Origin: Yamagishiella unicocca
Lineage: Eukaryota > Chlorophyta > Chlorophyceae > Chlamydomonadales > Volvocaceae
Assembly: GCA_003116995.1 (NCBI GenBank)
Contig: BDSL01000006.1
Span: 62,001-126,000, forward strand
Length of the DNA: 64,000 bases
Direction of reading: 5' to 3'
The position numbers were made by a program, and so were the translations under genes. This document shows positions 1-13,300 of the stretch, piece after piece. The notes under the pieces were generated by a model that made no database searches, had not been told where the DNA came from, and was given only the letters and a program-made list of their open reading frames with translations. The stretch's first letter is position 1; every line of letters begins with the position of its first letter.

Positions 1-495
1 TGCTGTCCCAAAATCTTTCGGTATTGATTATAAATATCATTGAAAGATCAAAGCGCAAGTTTGGTGCCCTTTGGCCAAGGCACTGCACCTGCAGGACAAG
101 GCAAACCTGGGCAGTTACCCCGTTGCTCTGTGCTTTGCTAACCACCATGGCCATTTTCAGGTACCTCTTGCGGTTTGCTGCTGGCCCTTAATCTTTCGGT
201 ATTGATTATAAATATCATTGAAAGATCAAAGCGCAAGTTCGTGCCATTTGGCCAAGGCACTGCACCTGTAGGACAAGGCAAACATGGGCAGTTAGCTTAT
301 TGCGCTTAGCTAACCACCGTGGCCATTTTCAGGTACCTCTTGCGGTTTGCTGCTGGCCCCAAATCTTTCGGTATTGATTATAAATATCATTGAAAGATCA
401 AAGTGCAAGTTTGGTGCCATTTGGTTAAGGCACTGCACCTGCAGGACAAGGCAAACCTGGGCAGTTAGCTCATTGCTCTGTGCTTTGCTAAATAA
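1..495. repeat. Tandem repeat, about 2.8 copies of a 172-178 bp unit
   Basis: The motif ATCTTTCGGTATTGATTATA starts at 13, 191 and 363, giving spacings of 178 and 172 bp. The rest of each unit (a CTGCAGGACAAGGCAAAC block and a GGCCATTTTCAGGTACCTC block) also repeats. The third copy diverges near 490. Each unit contains an AT-rich imperfect hairpin with arms ATCTTTC and GAAAGAT. The array is cut by the left window edge, so its full length is unknown. It contains no credible coding sequence. Confidence 0.9.
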
Positions 496-639
496 TAGAC
501 ACACCCAAATTAGACTCCCGGTGGTGCGGGCATATATGGGCGGAGTCCGCCGCTCAGTTGCCCACCCCCTTCATACACACCAGGCTCCGGCCAGCGTAAT
601 ACCATTACTAATATTACGAGGCGTGCCGTTGCTATTGCT

Positions 640-850
640 GCTGCTGTTGCTGGCGACAAATCGAGACTCGGCTACAGCGTCGTTATTTGAGCTGGCACAC
701 TGTACGGCGAGGTAGGCAGTTGAGTCCGGGCACGGGGGTGGCCACTGGCTGTGTGTTTCGGTTTGGGGCGAGGTACGGCCAAGGCAGGCAGGCCACTTGG
801 CCGGTGACTGGGAAGGTCAGGTTCGGGAAACCTTTGTTGGAATGCCAGTC
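640..850 (+). repeat. Dispersed repeat, copy A (copy B at about 21.7-21.9 kb, inverted)
   Basis: Two blocks match the minus strand near 21.7-21.85 kb almost exactly. One is TGAGTCCGGGCACGGGG followed by TGGCC (from about 720). The other is AAGGTCAGGTTCGG followed by an AAACCTT-like block (from about 815). Weaker similarity fills the sequence between and upstream. Copy B lies just 3' of a retroelement, so this could be an LTR or 3'-end relic; that is inference. Confidence 0.65.
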
Positions 851-1718
851 ACGGTGTTTTAACTACCGTGGTGTATTAATGTTTCCAGGGGGCTAGGCAT
901 CCCACCCCCGATATTTTATAACATAACATATTCTACTTGTAGACTCCATATAAATTATGATCTCGAGCAATCCAATTTTGCCATTTTGCAGAACTCCGAT
1001 GGCCGTGGTTGGGTGTCACAACCAACATGTACATTTCATATAAATTATCAACTCCAGCCGTTCCACCAGGAAGTACAGTGCAAGGGGATACCGGCAGGAG
1101 CCCGCCGAGCTTTAGTATTTTTATGTCAACTTGAAGCCAACGGCACTTCACAGTGCTGATGCATAGGTTGCAAAGTTGACACGGCATGTCTCGGATTACT
1201 CTAGGCAAGGCACAAGTACCCACCACCAGCTGCTGGCGGGCCCTCGACACCCTCACTGGCAGGGCAGTAATGTACAGCATTATCGTGCTACATTTCTGAA
1301 CTCCCGCATATAAAAATGAATGAGATCTTGGAAAATCGCATCCAACTTCTAATAGATACACATGCAATTGCATCTAAGCATCACTACTGCCACCCCATAC
1401 GGCACCTCAAAAACACCTAAAACCTATATGTAAGAAAACAGTGATCGTACATCACAATAACGCTGTCATGGACACAACTGCACTTATACAACGCCTGCTG
1501 GTTTTAAACGGAGGCATCTTACTCATGAAGATGCCCCCGCATCCGCACTACCGCCCAAGATTGCTGGTGTACCTGAATAGTGCCGCGATAGCCATGTCGC
1601 TCCGACCCACCCGGCAATTCCCCGTGGTGATGATGAATTGCCGTGGATAATACCGTAAACCCCGGCCTTGCCGTTGCGAAACCGATCAGCGCCGTGCTGC
1701 CCCTCGTCTGCTACCCAC
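851..1718. other. Intergenic, no feature recognised
   Basis: No open frame here resembles a known domain and no tRNA or strong repeat is visible. Part of it is presumably the 3' flank of the minus-strand gene that ends at 1719. Confidence 0.5.
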
Positions 1719-4700
1719 CTACTTTCCCTGGGTCGGCGGCTGTGCGGATTGGTACTGTGCCTGTGCCTGGGTCGGCGGAGCAGGTAGGTACTGTGCCTGG
1801 GTGGCTCGGGCGTGGGAGGTCTGTCTCTGGGCCGGCTGTGTAGGTCGCGCAGCAGGGGCAGGGGCCTTGCTTTTGTACTGCAAGCTTATTGCGGTAGTGG
1901 CGCTTTGTCGGTATGCCAACTTGCACTTCTTGTCGTATTCTGCGAAGTACGCCGGGCTCGCCATGGTGCTGGTGGCCACCCGCTGGTGCTTGAGCGCCTG
2001 CACTGTGCCCGCGACCGCAGCGATACCGGTCTGGTTGAACTGCGGGGAGGGGAACATGGCGGGGGGGTTTGTGAGGAAAGCGAGGCGGGCGGGCGGGAGG
2101 TCGGCAAAAGTGTGGGGAGGGCCGTTGGGGCGACACGAACATGGTCGTGTATCAAAGAAACACCGTGGTGAAGTGGAGGGAGCACTAGCGGGGCCGTGCC
2201 ATGTCAGGACCAGGGCTCCAGTTAGGTGGCAACAATGTAGGGGCACACTCCATGCACGACGCGTCTCGCCTTCACCCTGTCAGCAGCCAGCTTCTTACCT
2301 CGAACCTCGGCTTGATCGACTGCCGCGCCACCTTTGTCTGCTCAGACAGCGCCTCCAGCTGCGGCAGCTGCAGGGGGCTCTGCTGCAGCCGACCCAGGTG
2401 CCGGTCCAGCACCGACTGCGCGCCGCTCACGTCGCGTCCGTCGTCCTCGTTCGCCGCGCGCTGCGCCTCCTCGATCGCGTCCAGGGTCTCGAAGCGAGCG
2501 GCCGTAACGAACACCAACTCGGCCGGCAGCTGACCCGCGGGTCGCGGCTCGGCCGTGCGGAGCACCCGTAACACTAGGCTGCGGTGCACCCGAAGTCCAC
2601 TGGACATGTCCGTGTACTCCAAATCCACCTGGGCCAGATCCGTCGTCACGCCCGGCTGCTGCTGCTGCCCGGCTGCTGCCACGGGGGCCAGGCCTAGCAC
2701 CACGAGGCACTCGCGCGACTCCTCCGCAAACATGTCGTTGAAGGCGGCGCCGGTGGGTGTCGCAGCTGCAGCGCCCTCTGGAGCTCCTCCGGATGTGGTT
2801 GGTGCCCGCTGGCCGCCAGACGACTTGCCGGCCGCGCCAAGGACTCGACCGCCCGAGCGGAAGGCCGTGAGGGCCACGTTGGGCTGCGGCCGCACCTCCA
2901 CTCGGACGTCCTTGGCCACCACAGCCAGCAGGCCGCCTAGGGCTGAGCAGCAGGAGGGTAGGGAGGGGCGCACGCGCGCAGGGGAGGAGGGTAAGTACCC
3001 GGTTGGGAGTCAGGCGGGAGCGTGCAGGTGGGGTGGAACGTCCCAAGCCAATGCGGTATTTGTACAATGGAAGGACAGTTACCATACACGATTCGAAGGT
3101 GGACCGTGGGTTGATTGGTGCGTGGATAGCATTGGGCGGGGTTGTGATGAGAGCCTAAAGGGCGAAGCGGCGCTCAAAAGCCCCAAAGCTGCGAACTCAC
3201 CATCGCCAAAGCCGCCAGCAATATCATCGCTGCAGCGGATGTAGTAGTACACACCGCTCTGCGCCTCCGCTACCTCCTGCAGAAGACCCACGCTATGCCC
3301 GTCGCCAAAGCCGAAGGTGTGGACCGTCACGTTCTGGTTCGTGGGCGCCTGCATTGCCTTCAGGAGTTCCACGATATCGGCAGGCCGGGTGGGGCCTGTG
3401 GGCCGGAGGATGGCATATGGGAGGGCGAGCGCCTCAGGTATCCACCTCGTCATAGGGACAACACCGGGCGTTCGAACCCTGCGGCGGCGTTTCCTTGCAC
3501 TTCCGACCGGTATATCCCCTCAGCAAGCCAACAGGCCGAAACCCAACCCGCCGCCGTCACGTCGCACCGCCCGCTGACGTCACATCACACGCCTCACCCC
3601 CCTTTGGTTCTTTTATGTAACCCCCCTTGATTTGTCGGCCGTGGATTCGCGGATATGCTTTAACCCCCCATCCCCCAGCAGCAGCTGCGGGTGTCTACGG
3701 ATCGCGCACACGCACCGTGTGTCGCCTGCCCGTCAGTGAACAGGAAACAGCTGTGAACCACCCGCGATTGGTCGCCCTTGAGCTCCAGGTCTGCGTCCAT
3801 CTGCTGCCGTACGCCCATGACCAGTCCGTCGTACAGTGCCGTGCTGCCATTTGCCTCCAAGGTTTCCACCACCAGGTGCGCCAGCGCCCGCGCCTCCGGC
3901 GTCATGCGCAGCAGTGGCAGGTCCTCACGCACGTCGCCCGCGTAGCTGCACAGCCCCAGGTAGTCGGCGGGGGTGAGCTGGTCGATGAGGAAGTGGCACG
4001 TCTCCCGCACCAGTTGAATCAGCTCGCCGCCCATGCTGCCGGAGCGGTCCAGCACGCATGTGAGGGCCACCTGGGCACGCTGCGGCACCTCGGCAACGGC
4101 CTGCGGGGGAGGGAGGGGAAGAGAGCACAAGGGAGCAGCCGGGGGCTCAGGAGGCAGCGCCCGGGGGGGGGCCGAGAGGGAGGCGAACGCGGGCGCCTCG
4201 GTGCTTCACCTGCGCGCACCCAAAGCCCACTTCCCACAAACTGCTGCGCGCGCTTCTCCCCGCTCTTACCGTGATGCTAATAACTGCCCGCACGGCCTCC
4301 TCCATCCCGTTGCCGTACAGCTCATATTCGGGTACAATCGCCAGCTTGAGAGCATCCTGCGTCGCCGCCGCCGACGTCGCACCCTGGCCCACGCCCGCAA
4401 CCGCACCGCTGTCCACCTCCATCGGCTGCGGCGAGCGCCGAACCTGCTGCGCCAGCGCTTGCAGTTGGTGCCGCAAGCCCACCACCTCCACCACCTGCGC
4501 GCCACTCGGCTCGAAGACGGCGGCAAACTCTACCTTAAGGGCGGCGGCACGCAGCAGCTCGTGGCGGCGGGCCAGGGGCAGCTCCGCAGCCTGGGAGGGG
4601 AGGGGAGGACACACAGCAGGCAACGGAATGTGAGCGGCAAGTGCCGCGCTGGGGCAGTTGCTGCAGTGCGGGAGGGTACCCAGAGGACCTTTTAGCGCAC

Positions 4701-5263
4701 CCGCCGCCCTCGCATCGTGTACGCCTCCAGTGGGCTCAAGTTGCCGCACCTTTATTGCGATGACAAACACGGCCAAGCCCAGACCTAGCAAGCCCACCCA
4801 CCCACCCACACCCACGCATACCCTATCCTCTTCGACACTGTCACTACTACTTCGACGTTTCCACTACTCCGCTGGCAGTCAGCTCGTTTCCTATGGCAGT
4901 ATGCACAATAGCAACTCAGTCGCTACATTTAAAAGCTACTATCGTTCCGTCGCCTCCCTACAGCGGACCACCCTCTGGTCGGTTCATTTCCGTGGAGTGT
5001 CGCGGGTTAGCCCATAATTACCACACCTGTTTGAGGATGGCCCGCGCTAAGGCAGCTCTAGCCATGTCCTGTTTATCTTCTTTGATGCCCAGGGACCGCA
5101 GCATCTTCGGCAAGCTCAGCGCCCCGGCTGTCGCCGGTGCGGTCTGCCTCCCGCTCTTGCTGCTGCGGGTCGCCCTAAACCTGAACAGCGATCGAAGCAC
5201 GCCCAGCAGGCCGTTCCTGCCAGGCGGTGATGCGGCGCATTGCCCCTCCTGCGGTTGCTGCAC
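1719..5263 (-). CDS. von Willebrand factor type A domain protein (plant WAV3-like vWA)
   Basis: Six exons join in frame: 5263-5027, 4590-4270, 4100-3716, 3395-3201, 2942-2299 and 2039-1719 (about 700 residues). The vWA domain begins near residue 190. Its metal-dependent adhesion site is visible as DRSGSM in exon 3, with TALYDG and FTDGQ further on. The next exon carries the typical later vWA strand HTFGFGDGHS. A beta-rich C-terminal region (exon 5) and a Gln/Ala/Pro-rich tail (exon 6) follow. Plant WAV3-family E3 ligases share a vWA of this type but have a RING upstream; no RING is seen here. The 5' end is unresolved: the frame opens at a GTG at 5263 with a possible acceptor CAG just inside it, so an upstream exon is likely. 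Function is inferred from the domain only. Confidence 0.8.
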
Positions 5264-7301
5264 ATCAGGGTGTGTGGGGGGGGAGGTACGGCAAGGACCT
5301 GGATGATAGGGTGCAGTCCAGCAAAGTATGAAAACGAGACATTCGTGGCGACGGCGTCGGTTGACTAGGGTTTAGCCGGGCCGCAGCAAGCAGCCATGTT
5401 TAGATTGGCCGCGGCAAGCAATCAACGTTCATTGCAGGTATTGCTGCAGGTTTCATCTCCGGCCGTGCCCGCTGCAAGCACTGCGACTCGGTTGGAGTCG
5501 AGGCTCATGCATTTCCCAGTTTGTGCACTAGTTGCATTGTTATGGCGTCCTGACAGTCCGCGCACAGGCTCGCGGTCCAACGGCCAGAGCTCTGCTTGTG
5601 CTATCCGGCGGCGGGTGGAGTTGGATTGACTGTTTGGCTTTGGACGTTCACGGAGCACTATTGGCGTTTCGAGCTTTCGACTCGTAAGCCGCGCAGCATC
5701 GCGCGTGAGAGTTGCTTGGGGCTGCTTGGGGTTGGTTTGATTGGCTTCACACAGCAATACTGCCGCAGTTCCATAGGGGTCGCTTCGGGTCGCGGCATCC
5801 GGTTCGGTCGGAATTGGTGGTGTTGGTCGACGTCACGGAGCTGGTTGATGGGCGCCAACCAAAGCAACTGCTGGAATGGGGCTGATCGATGTCTCGACCG
5901 AGTCTTGCACATAGATTCACCGTAGCCCTGAGCTCGCAAGTCCCCGAAGTGGATACCCATTGAGCCACAGTTGCGGGTATATGCGTACGCTATATTCTGC
6001 AAAAAGCATCGCGCTTCCATACTCCCATGGTAGCTACCGGTATACCTTGGCGTGCGTAGCCAGTCTGCCTGCCTTGAATGACTTGTGGCCGACGCCCTGA
6101 TCCGTAACGGCGCTTGTTCTACGGCACTGTGTTCAGGGGGCCAGAAATGGTCATCCGGATAGCCACGCGTTCCACATGTGCGTCCCCAAGCTCATACGCT
6201 CGGAAACCTGGCGCGGCAACTGGACACCAATATCAATTTACCTGAACGTATTGATTTCTGAATGTGGTGCATACAGCTTCACGCTATTTCGCAGGGGTTA
6301 AGGAAATGCCGGAACGCGGGTGCTAGTCTCACTTAGAAGAAGTAGTGAACACAATCATTCATAGACTGTTACAGAGTACTCATACATGAAGAAGGAAACT
6401 GCACGAAGAGACTGTCCAGGTGGCCACCTGCAGCTTCCTTCGATTAGGCCTTGCCCGTGGTGGTTCTGTACTACACTAGGCAAGCCTAAGTGCTAAAGTG
6501 CATAAGCCTTGCGCGTCGTGCAATGTAGAATGCCACTGCTAGCTAGAAGCAAAATACGCCTTGTGTCATTTCGAGGCGAATGGGCGTTCCCGGTGTTGCC
6601 AACCCCATTGGTACTGGAGGTATCTTCTGAACAACGAAGCACGCGCAAATACTCTAAAAGGTATCCTTGCTGCAATGGAGGTAACCAATGAGCGTCCTGG
6701 AACCATGGGAAGACCACTTTTAAGTTGCCGCCCTTGCGGCGTAAAAAGTTAACGAAGGGAGGAGATTCATAAGAGCCCTGAGGTTCCATAGCACTAACCA
6801 ATGCAAACGAGCGCATGCGGCCGCTCCCGCATTGGCGCACTCAGCCGCGCTCTCCAACCTGCCCACTTTTGGGCACCACCCGCTCCCATCCACTGACCTC
6901 CCTACGCTACCGCCCTCCGCAACTAAGCCTGCGCGACGGCCACAATACGACACAACACCGCCGTCACATCCCTCGACGGGTGGCGCCATACAAAAATAAC
7001 AGATACCGGCTGGCGTCACAGCAGGCACAGGCTGGCGTCCCAATTCACCGCTGCACCACACAGCAGCCGACAGCGCCCTTAGCCCCGCCCTTCTTTCCTC
7101 ACACTACGCCAGTCCACCGTGGCAAGCTGTGTAGGGGCCGCGGAGTAGTTTTAAAGCAAGATGCACGAAAATCCGTGGGGCTGCTGCGGGATCCGGCACA
7201 GAGGTTCCGGCACACAAGCGTGCATGCATGGAACCTACTTTGCAACCAGCGGCCCCCACATCATGCCCTAGCTACTGCGCGTACATGCGCCCTCTTACGC
7301 C
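5264..7301. other. Intergenic, no supported gene
   Basis: Short open frames occur on both strands (for example 5658-6020 and 6493-6840, minus), but none shows a recognisable domain, a consistent splice chain or coding-like composition. It probably contains the 5' end and promoter of the vWA gene and the 3' flank of the acyl-CoA synthetase gene. Confidence 0.5.
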
Positions 7302-10300
7302 TCACGCCTGCTCCAGTTCCTCGTACATGGCCTTCACCTCCCGCTTGAAGTGCCGCTCCAGTGCCGGCCGCCGCAGCTTGAGTGTAGGCGTCAGCAGGCC
7401 GTTATCGGGCGTGAAGGGCTCGGGCTGTAGGTACACCGCCCGGATCAGCTCGAAGCCGCGCAGTTTATTGGCGCGGCCGACCTCCTGGAAGGGCAGCGTA
7501 CACACGCGTGCTTGCCACACGAATAAATACAGCCTAGGTGGAGATCGGTTTAAAAACATGGTTGTTTAGCACGCGGGAGAACTCAAGGCGAGCCGGAGGC
7601 GGGGGAGGGAGGGGCAGCGAGACGAGGTGAAGGGGCGGAAGTTGGGCGGTCGACGGACTAGGGCCCCGCCGCGAGGTATCTATCTAAAGAGTGTGGCGAG
7701 AACGAAGGAAAGTGTTTTTGCCGGCCTTGGGGTCAAGGGGAAGGAAAGGGGCATCACGGCGCCGGGCACCGGGACTGCCACCACGCACATGCGGCTGCAC
7801 CGCAACGCACCCCCACCCACCCCGCAACCGCCGTCGTCTCGCCGTAGCCGCTTTAGCTTAGCCGCCAAAGGTCATATTACGACCTTCGGCTTTAGTATCC
7901 CCAACCCAGTTCTCCAGCATGCATATCAAAACGTCTGTTCTATACGGTTGTTTTCGGGCATCCACGGGTCTTTCTCGAAACCCCCCCTGCAACCGGATCA
8001 TAACGTTAAGCGCACCTGCAGCTGCTGCAGCACTGTGGCACGAACCTTGGGCGAGCGGCATAACGTGCCCACCACCGTGGGAGCGTCATGACCCGCTGCC
8101 TGCGCTGCCTCCCCGGGACCCGACGCCTCCTCCTGGCCGGCCCCGGCATCACCCTCGGGCCCCGCGGGCGCCGCAGCGACGGATGAATCCTGCTGGTGAT
8201 GATGGTGGCGGTGGTGGTGGAGATGCTGGCGCTGCTTGTGCGACGGCGAGGAGGGCGGCGATGGCGCTATGATCTCGACCTGGCCCGCCAGCGGCAGCAG
8301 CTTGTTGCGGTGGGGCACCACCACCGCGACCAGGCTGTTCTTGACGCTGCTGCCGTGAACCCAGATCTGCTCCACCACGGGCGTCTCGCCGTACACCGCC
8401 TCCAGCCGCTCGGGGCTAATGTACTCGCCTGAAACAAAGGAACGGATTATTAGGGATGCGTGACAGGCAGGCTAGGGGGCATACGCAGGACGAGGATGGC
8501 CGGCCGGTGTGGGTCGTAGCAGTCCCGCACAGATAGACGAGAAATGACCTACCTTGGCTCAGCTTGAACATATTTTTGATGCGGTCCACGATGGCAACGC
8601 TGCCGTCGGGCCGGAGCGCCGCGATGTCTCCCGTGCAGAACCAGCGGCCGGTGCGGGGGTCGTCGCTGCTGCTGGCCGCATCACCGGACCCCGCGCCCTC
8701 GCTCGGGCCCCCGGCTGCAGCTGCTGTGGGCGCTCCGTTCCCCGGGTCGGGAATGAGCGCCTCCTGGGTGAGGTCGGGGCGCCGGTAGTAGCCTGCACGC
8801 GTGTGTGTATATGCGGTTTGTGGGGGCGGCTATGTCGGCGGGAGGGATCAAGATGTGGCGGCTCGAGGTTACCCCGCCCTCCAGTAGGACCTGCTGGCGT
8901 GTAGCCCCACGATTACCCAGCAGCCCCGACCCGACGCGCCCGCGCACGCACCCGACCCCACCCGCCGGGGCACCAGCCATTCATCCAGCCTTAAGCTATC
9001 CACAAATCCGTTCTGAGAAGAAGCCCCTGCACTGCCCGCGGCCCTCTTGGCCCAATGTAACGCGGTCCAGTTGACTTCACACACTCGGTAGCCCCCGCCC
9101 CGCGGCCCCCTAGCGCCCCCGCCCGCCCGCTAACTGGTTTTCCTGGCCGGCTGGCTGGTTCGACGCGCGCCCCTACGTTCTTAAGGGAAGGACCTTTGCG
9201 TACGTACCTGTGAAAAGCTGCGGTCCGCGTATAAGCAGCTCTCCCGCCGGCAGATCACAGTGCTCACCGCCGCCCCCGGCAAGGTAGCCCATGTCCGGGA
9301 CGGAGCGCAGCCGGAACTCCGTGCAGAGCAGCGGGGGCCCCACTGACCCTGTGCGGCAGCCGTACAAGGGAGCAGGGGAGTGTTTTTTTTATCTGCAACG
9401 TGCGGACTCTCCTTCCAAGGGACACGGGACTTAAATGCCCATCACACACCGTAGCCTGCATCCGAAAACCCCGCGAGTTTTTCCTCTAGCCGAAAATGCA
9501 CTCCGGCTCTCATGCTTGCAGTGATGAAATACCCTCACGCCCCATGCGAGCCCACCCAAATGCTTGACCCCAACACGAAAACATCAGCCTATCCACTGTC
9601 CGAGTCTTCTTGACAAGTGATGCAGGGACTCCGGCCATCCGCACCTTTCAAGCGGAAGGAGCCTCTTTCGCAACTTTTTACAAGCAGAAGCAGCCTCTTT
9701 TGCACGCTCTCAAGCGAAAGCAGCGTCGTTCACGCCCTTTTACAGCGGAAGAAGCCTCTTCCGTTCCGTCCGCAACCTTTCACGCCACTTTCACGTACGC
9801 CCTGGCAGTGGTCACTATAGTATGAAGCACTTCGCACTCGTTGTCACCAAGCACTAGTGGTATAGAGGTAGCATAGGTCCTTGCCACGGACCAGACCCGA
9901 GTTCGATTCTCGGCTAGTGCATCGGGGTCGTAGCTCAAATGGTAGAGCGCCCGCTTAGCAGCGCCGCATGAAATGCGGGAGGTAGGGGGATCGATGCCCT
10001 CCGACTCCATTTTGCCGTATGTGGCAAGATTTGTTCTTGCGGATGTAACAATTGCTGAAACGTCCCAGGCGACTGCTGTAAGATGGCACTTTCGCCTCCC
10101 CAGCCAAAGCCCACCTTACCAACTTGCTCCCAGCAGAATGGCTCCTGCATGAAGGACGCTGCACACGTCTCCGTCAGGCCATAGCCCTGCGCCACCGGGC
10201 AGCCCAAGGTGACACGAAGGAATTCCTCGACGCGACCAGCCAGCGGGGCACCCCCGCTCACGACCAACCTGCGTAGTGTTTGGGAGCAAGGGGGAGTGGG

Positions 10301-13300
10301 ATGGGGCGCACAGGGTCAGGCTAAGGCCGACGGCAGGGGAAAGAGCATGGTTTGCAAATAACGTGCTTTCTGCGGAGATGGAAATCAGGCATGCATTAAC
10401 GTACTGAATATGAATGAGACGAAGAGAATCCTGCATGAAGTAATCGCTAGTTAATGTTAAAATGGGCTCCAGACCTCTAACGGCATTTACCTTATTAAAG
10501 GTAAGTGCCCACCGCGTGGCGCGCAGACAGCATATCAGGGCACCGTAGGTGGGACCAGGCACACCTTGCGTCCCGTGCTCGCGTACTTGCACGACGCAAC
10601 AAAGGTAAGCGACAGAATGACAGCGGCGCGGGCACTAAGCGTGGCTCCACATATAAGCGGCGGACAGCCCGTGCTGACTAAGACCCCAACCTCACAACTC
10701 ACCTCAGCCGGCCGCCCAGCGCCCGGCGTATCCGCCCAAACACGATACTGTCGATGAAGCCCAGGCCCAGACCTGCCGCTGCACCCTGCTGCTCCGCCTC
10801 CGAGCTCGGCTCTGAGGCTGCCCGCCAGCCCAAGATCGAAGACGGCCACAGCCCCAGCCTCAACGTCGCAGCTTCTGGTCGAGCGCCGTGCTTCAGAGCC
10901 TCCAGCTTGCGGCCGTACATGGCGCCGTATACCGAGCGGCGCAGCCAGTTAACCTTGGAGAGGCGATGTTGCACCTGACGACAGCGGGGGGCGGCGGCGG
11001 GCAAGAAACGTTACTAGTCCTTAGCTAGAGTTGGCGATTAATCTTCAATCGCTGGCTGGCTGGCTGGTTGGTTGTTGCTTGGTTGAGAGGTAAGTGGCCG
11101 CTTAGGAGGTTCACGAGTAGAGGCAGTCGGCAATCCAAGCTACCAACAAATGCTTTGCTGTGAAACGATTGATCAGTGGACTATGCAGGGCTCCGGCGCG
11201 ACCTGCCGGTCTTCCGCACCGTGGTCAGTATCTTCTCGTACACTCGGGGCACGCCAATGAACACAGTGGGGCGCAAGGCGGCGGCGTCCTCCGCCACCAG
11301 CGCAACGTCGCCGAACCAGTAGCCTATACAAGCACCCGCCGCCAGGCACGTCTCCTCCGAAACCCTGGATGCCATGGAATTAGCGGCATACGCGTGTTGA
11401 AGGCGGCAGGTGACCAGAGGCCGCGTTATGTGGAGCACAACCAGGGAGTAAAGGATGAATTCGTAAGCGAACCGGGCAGTCATGGCTGCACCAATCCCCA
11501 CTGGTCAAAATCAGGGGCTCGAATGCCGTGCCATTACCGGGATCCCCCGCCCGCATTACCGCGTTGCCAGCCACTCGCCTGTCAAAGATATGCGCCAGCG
11601 GTAAGTACGACAGCATGGAGTCACCAGGCCCCACGACCTCGTCGCTGTAGTGCGCCAGCGCCCCAGAGAGTGAGGCCACAGCCGCCACCACGGCTGAGTG
11701 CGGCAGCTGCACGCCTGCGTCGTACCAACAGCGGCGTCGTAGGAAGACGTTTCCGGCACTCGTCCTTTCGATAAAGCAAACATACGCAATGTAAACGAGG
11801 GGCCGAAAGGGTGGGAAGGGGATGGCGACGGGCGGGACGAGCGAACTGATGACACACGACAGCAGCACTGTGGGGGGGATTTATGGGGACAGCGCACCCC
11901 GTCACGACCGCCGCGTGCGTTCACCCTAAAACCCGCCCTCGCCCGGATCCATCCATCCGCATAGCCGTACAGACAAGATCCCCCCAACCTGCCTTTGGGG
12001 TCACCGGTGGTGCCACTGGTGTACATGATGGTGGTGAGGTCAGCGGGCTGCGGCGGCTGTGGATCGCAGTGTCCAGCGCACTGTCCCGCCTCCACCAGCT
12101 CAGCATACGTCATGCGACGGACGTACTCGACACCGTCGCCGGTGTTGGAGACAGGGGCGTTCGCGCCGATGCTGCGACCGTCAGACTCCTCGCCGGCCAG
12201 GGACGGGGAGGCACTGCCGGCCCTGCTGGCGGGCTCAAGGTGACCCATGGGTCGCGGGCCCCAGTGCACGAGCAGGAGCAGCGGCGCCGTCAGCTGGTCC
12301 ATGACCTCGAGCACGCTCTGCAGCTTCTCGCTGGCAACGAACAGCGCCCTCGCTGCGGCGTGGTTGATGACGTACTGTACGGCGTCATGACCCAGCGTGT
12401 CGTACACGGGCACGCATGTGTAGTTCATGCGGTTGCAGGCCTTGCAAGGGTTTCGGTGTGGGGGAGGGAAGAATCAGGATGTGGGCAGAAACGGGTTGCG
12501 CGGTGTTGACAACAGCGTGGAGGTGAGATGGCAGGCTGGAACGTTACCCACGGCAAGATTAGTTGCCCGCTGTCGTCCCTCCTGCACCTTCGCTTTCCGC
12601 ACTTGCCGAAAAGTACCGACAGTACTAAAGCGCGTGGCTCCCTCCCGTGGCCCCCTGCCTCGCCTACCTGCAGCACAATCATCCACTCGGGGCAGTTGGC
12701 CGCGTACACCGCTACTCGGTCCCCGGCACGAAGCCCAGCGGCGGCCAAGCCCGACGCCAAAAGGCAGACCTAGTAGGTGGCAGCAGCGGGGAGTGAGCGG
12801 CAGCCCGTGGGAGGTAGGTAGCGGTGAGAGGGTCGGCACGGCAGATACGAAAGGAGGCGCCTGACTCCTGTAGGCGTCCTACACACCACGTACCAGAACG
12901 AATCAAAATGCTTGCTTTCGCACGTCAGTGCACGGCGCGGCAACCCGCACCACGGCACGCACCTGCCGATCGGCCTCATCGTACGACATAAACTTGTACG
13001 GCCCCGGCTTGCCTTCCGGCGTGGGCCTGCGCCAGCCGAGGCACGGGCTGCTGCCGTGGTGCTGCACGCTGTTGCGCCAGATCTCGTAACACGTGGTGGA
13101 GCCGTGCGGCGCGAACGGGAAGCCATCTCTGGACCACAAATGGCGGTAGACGGGGCTCAGCGCGGGCACCTGGTCGCCCTGGGCCGCCACTGCGGGCTCC
13201 ACCTGCGAAAATGTGGCAGTGAGGCCGGTGGGAGGGCGGGAGGTTGGGGGGCAGAACGGAGCGAGCAAGGGACTGCGGCGGGCGGGCACAGCAGATTATT

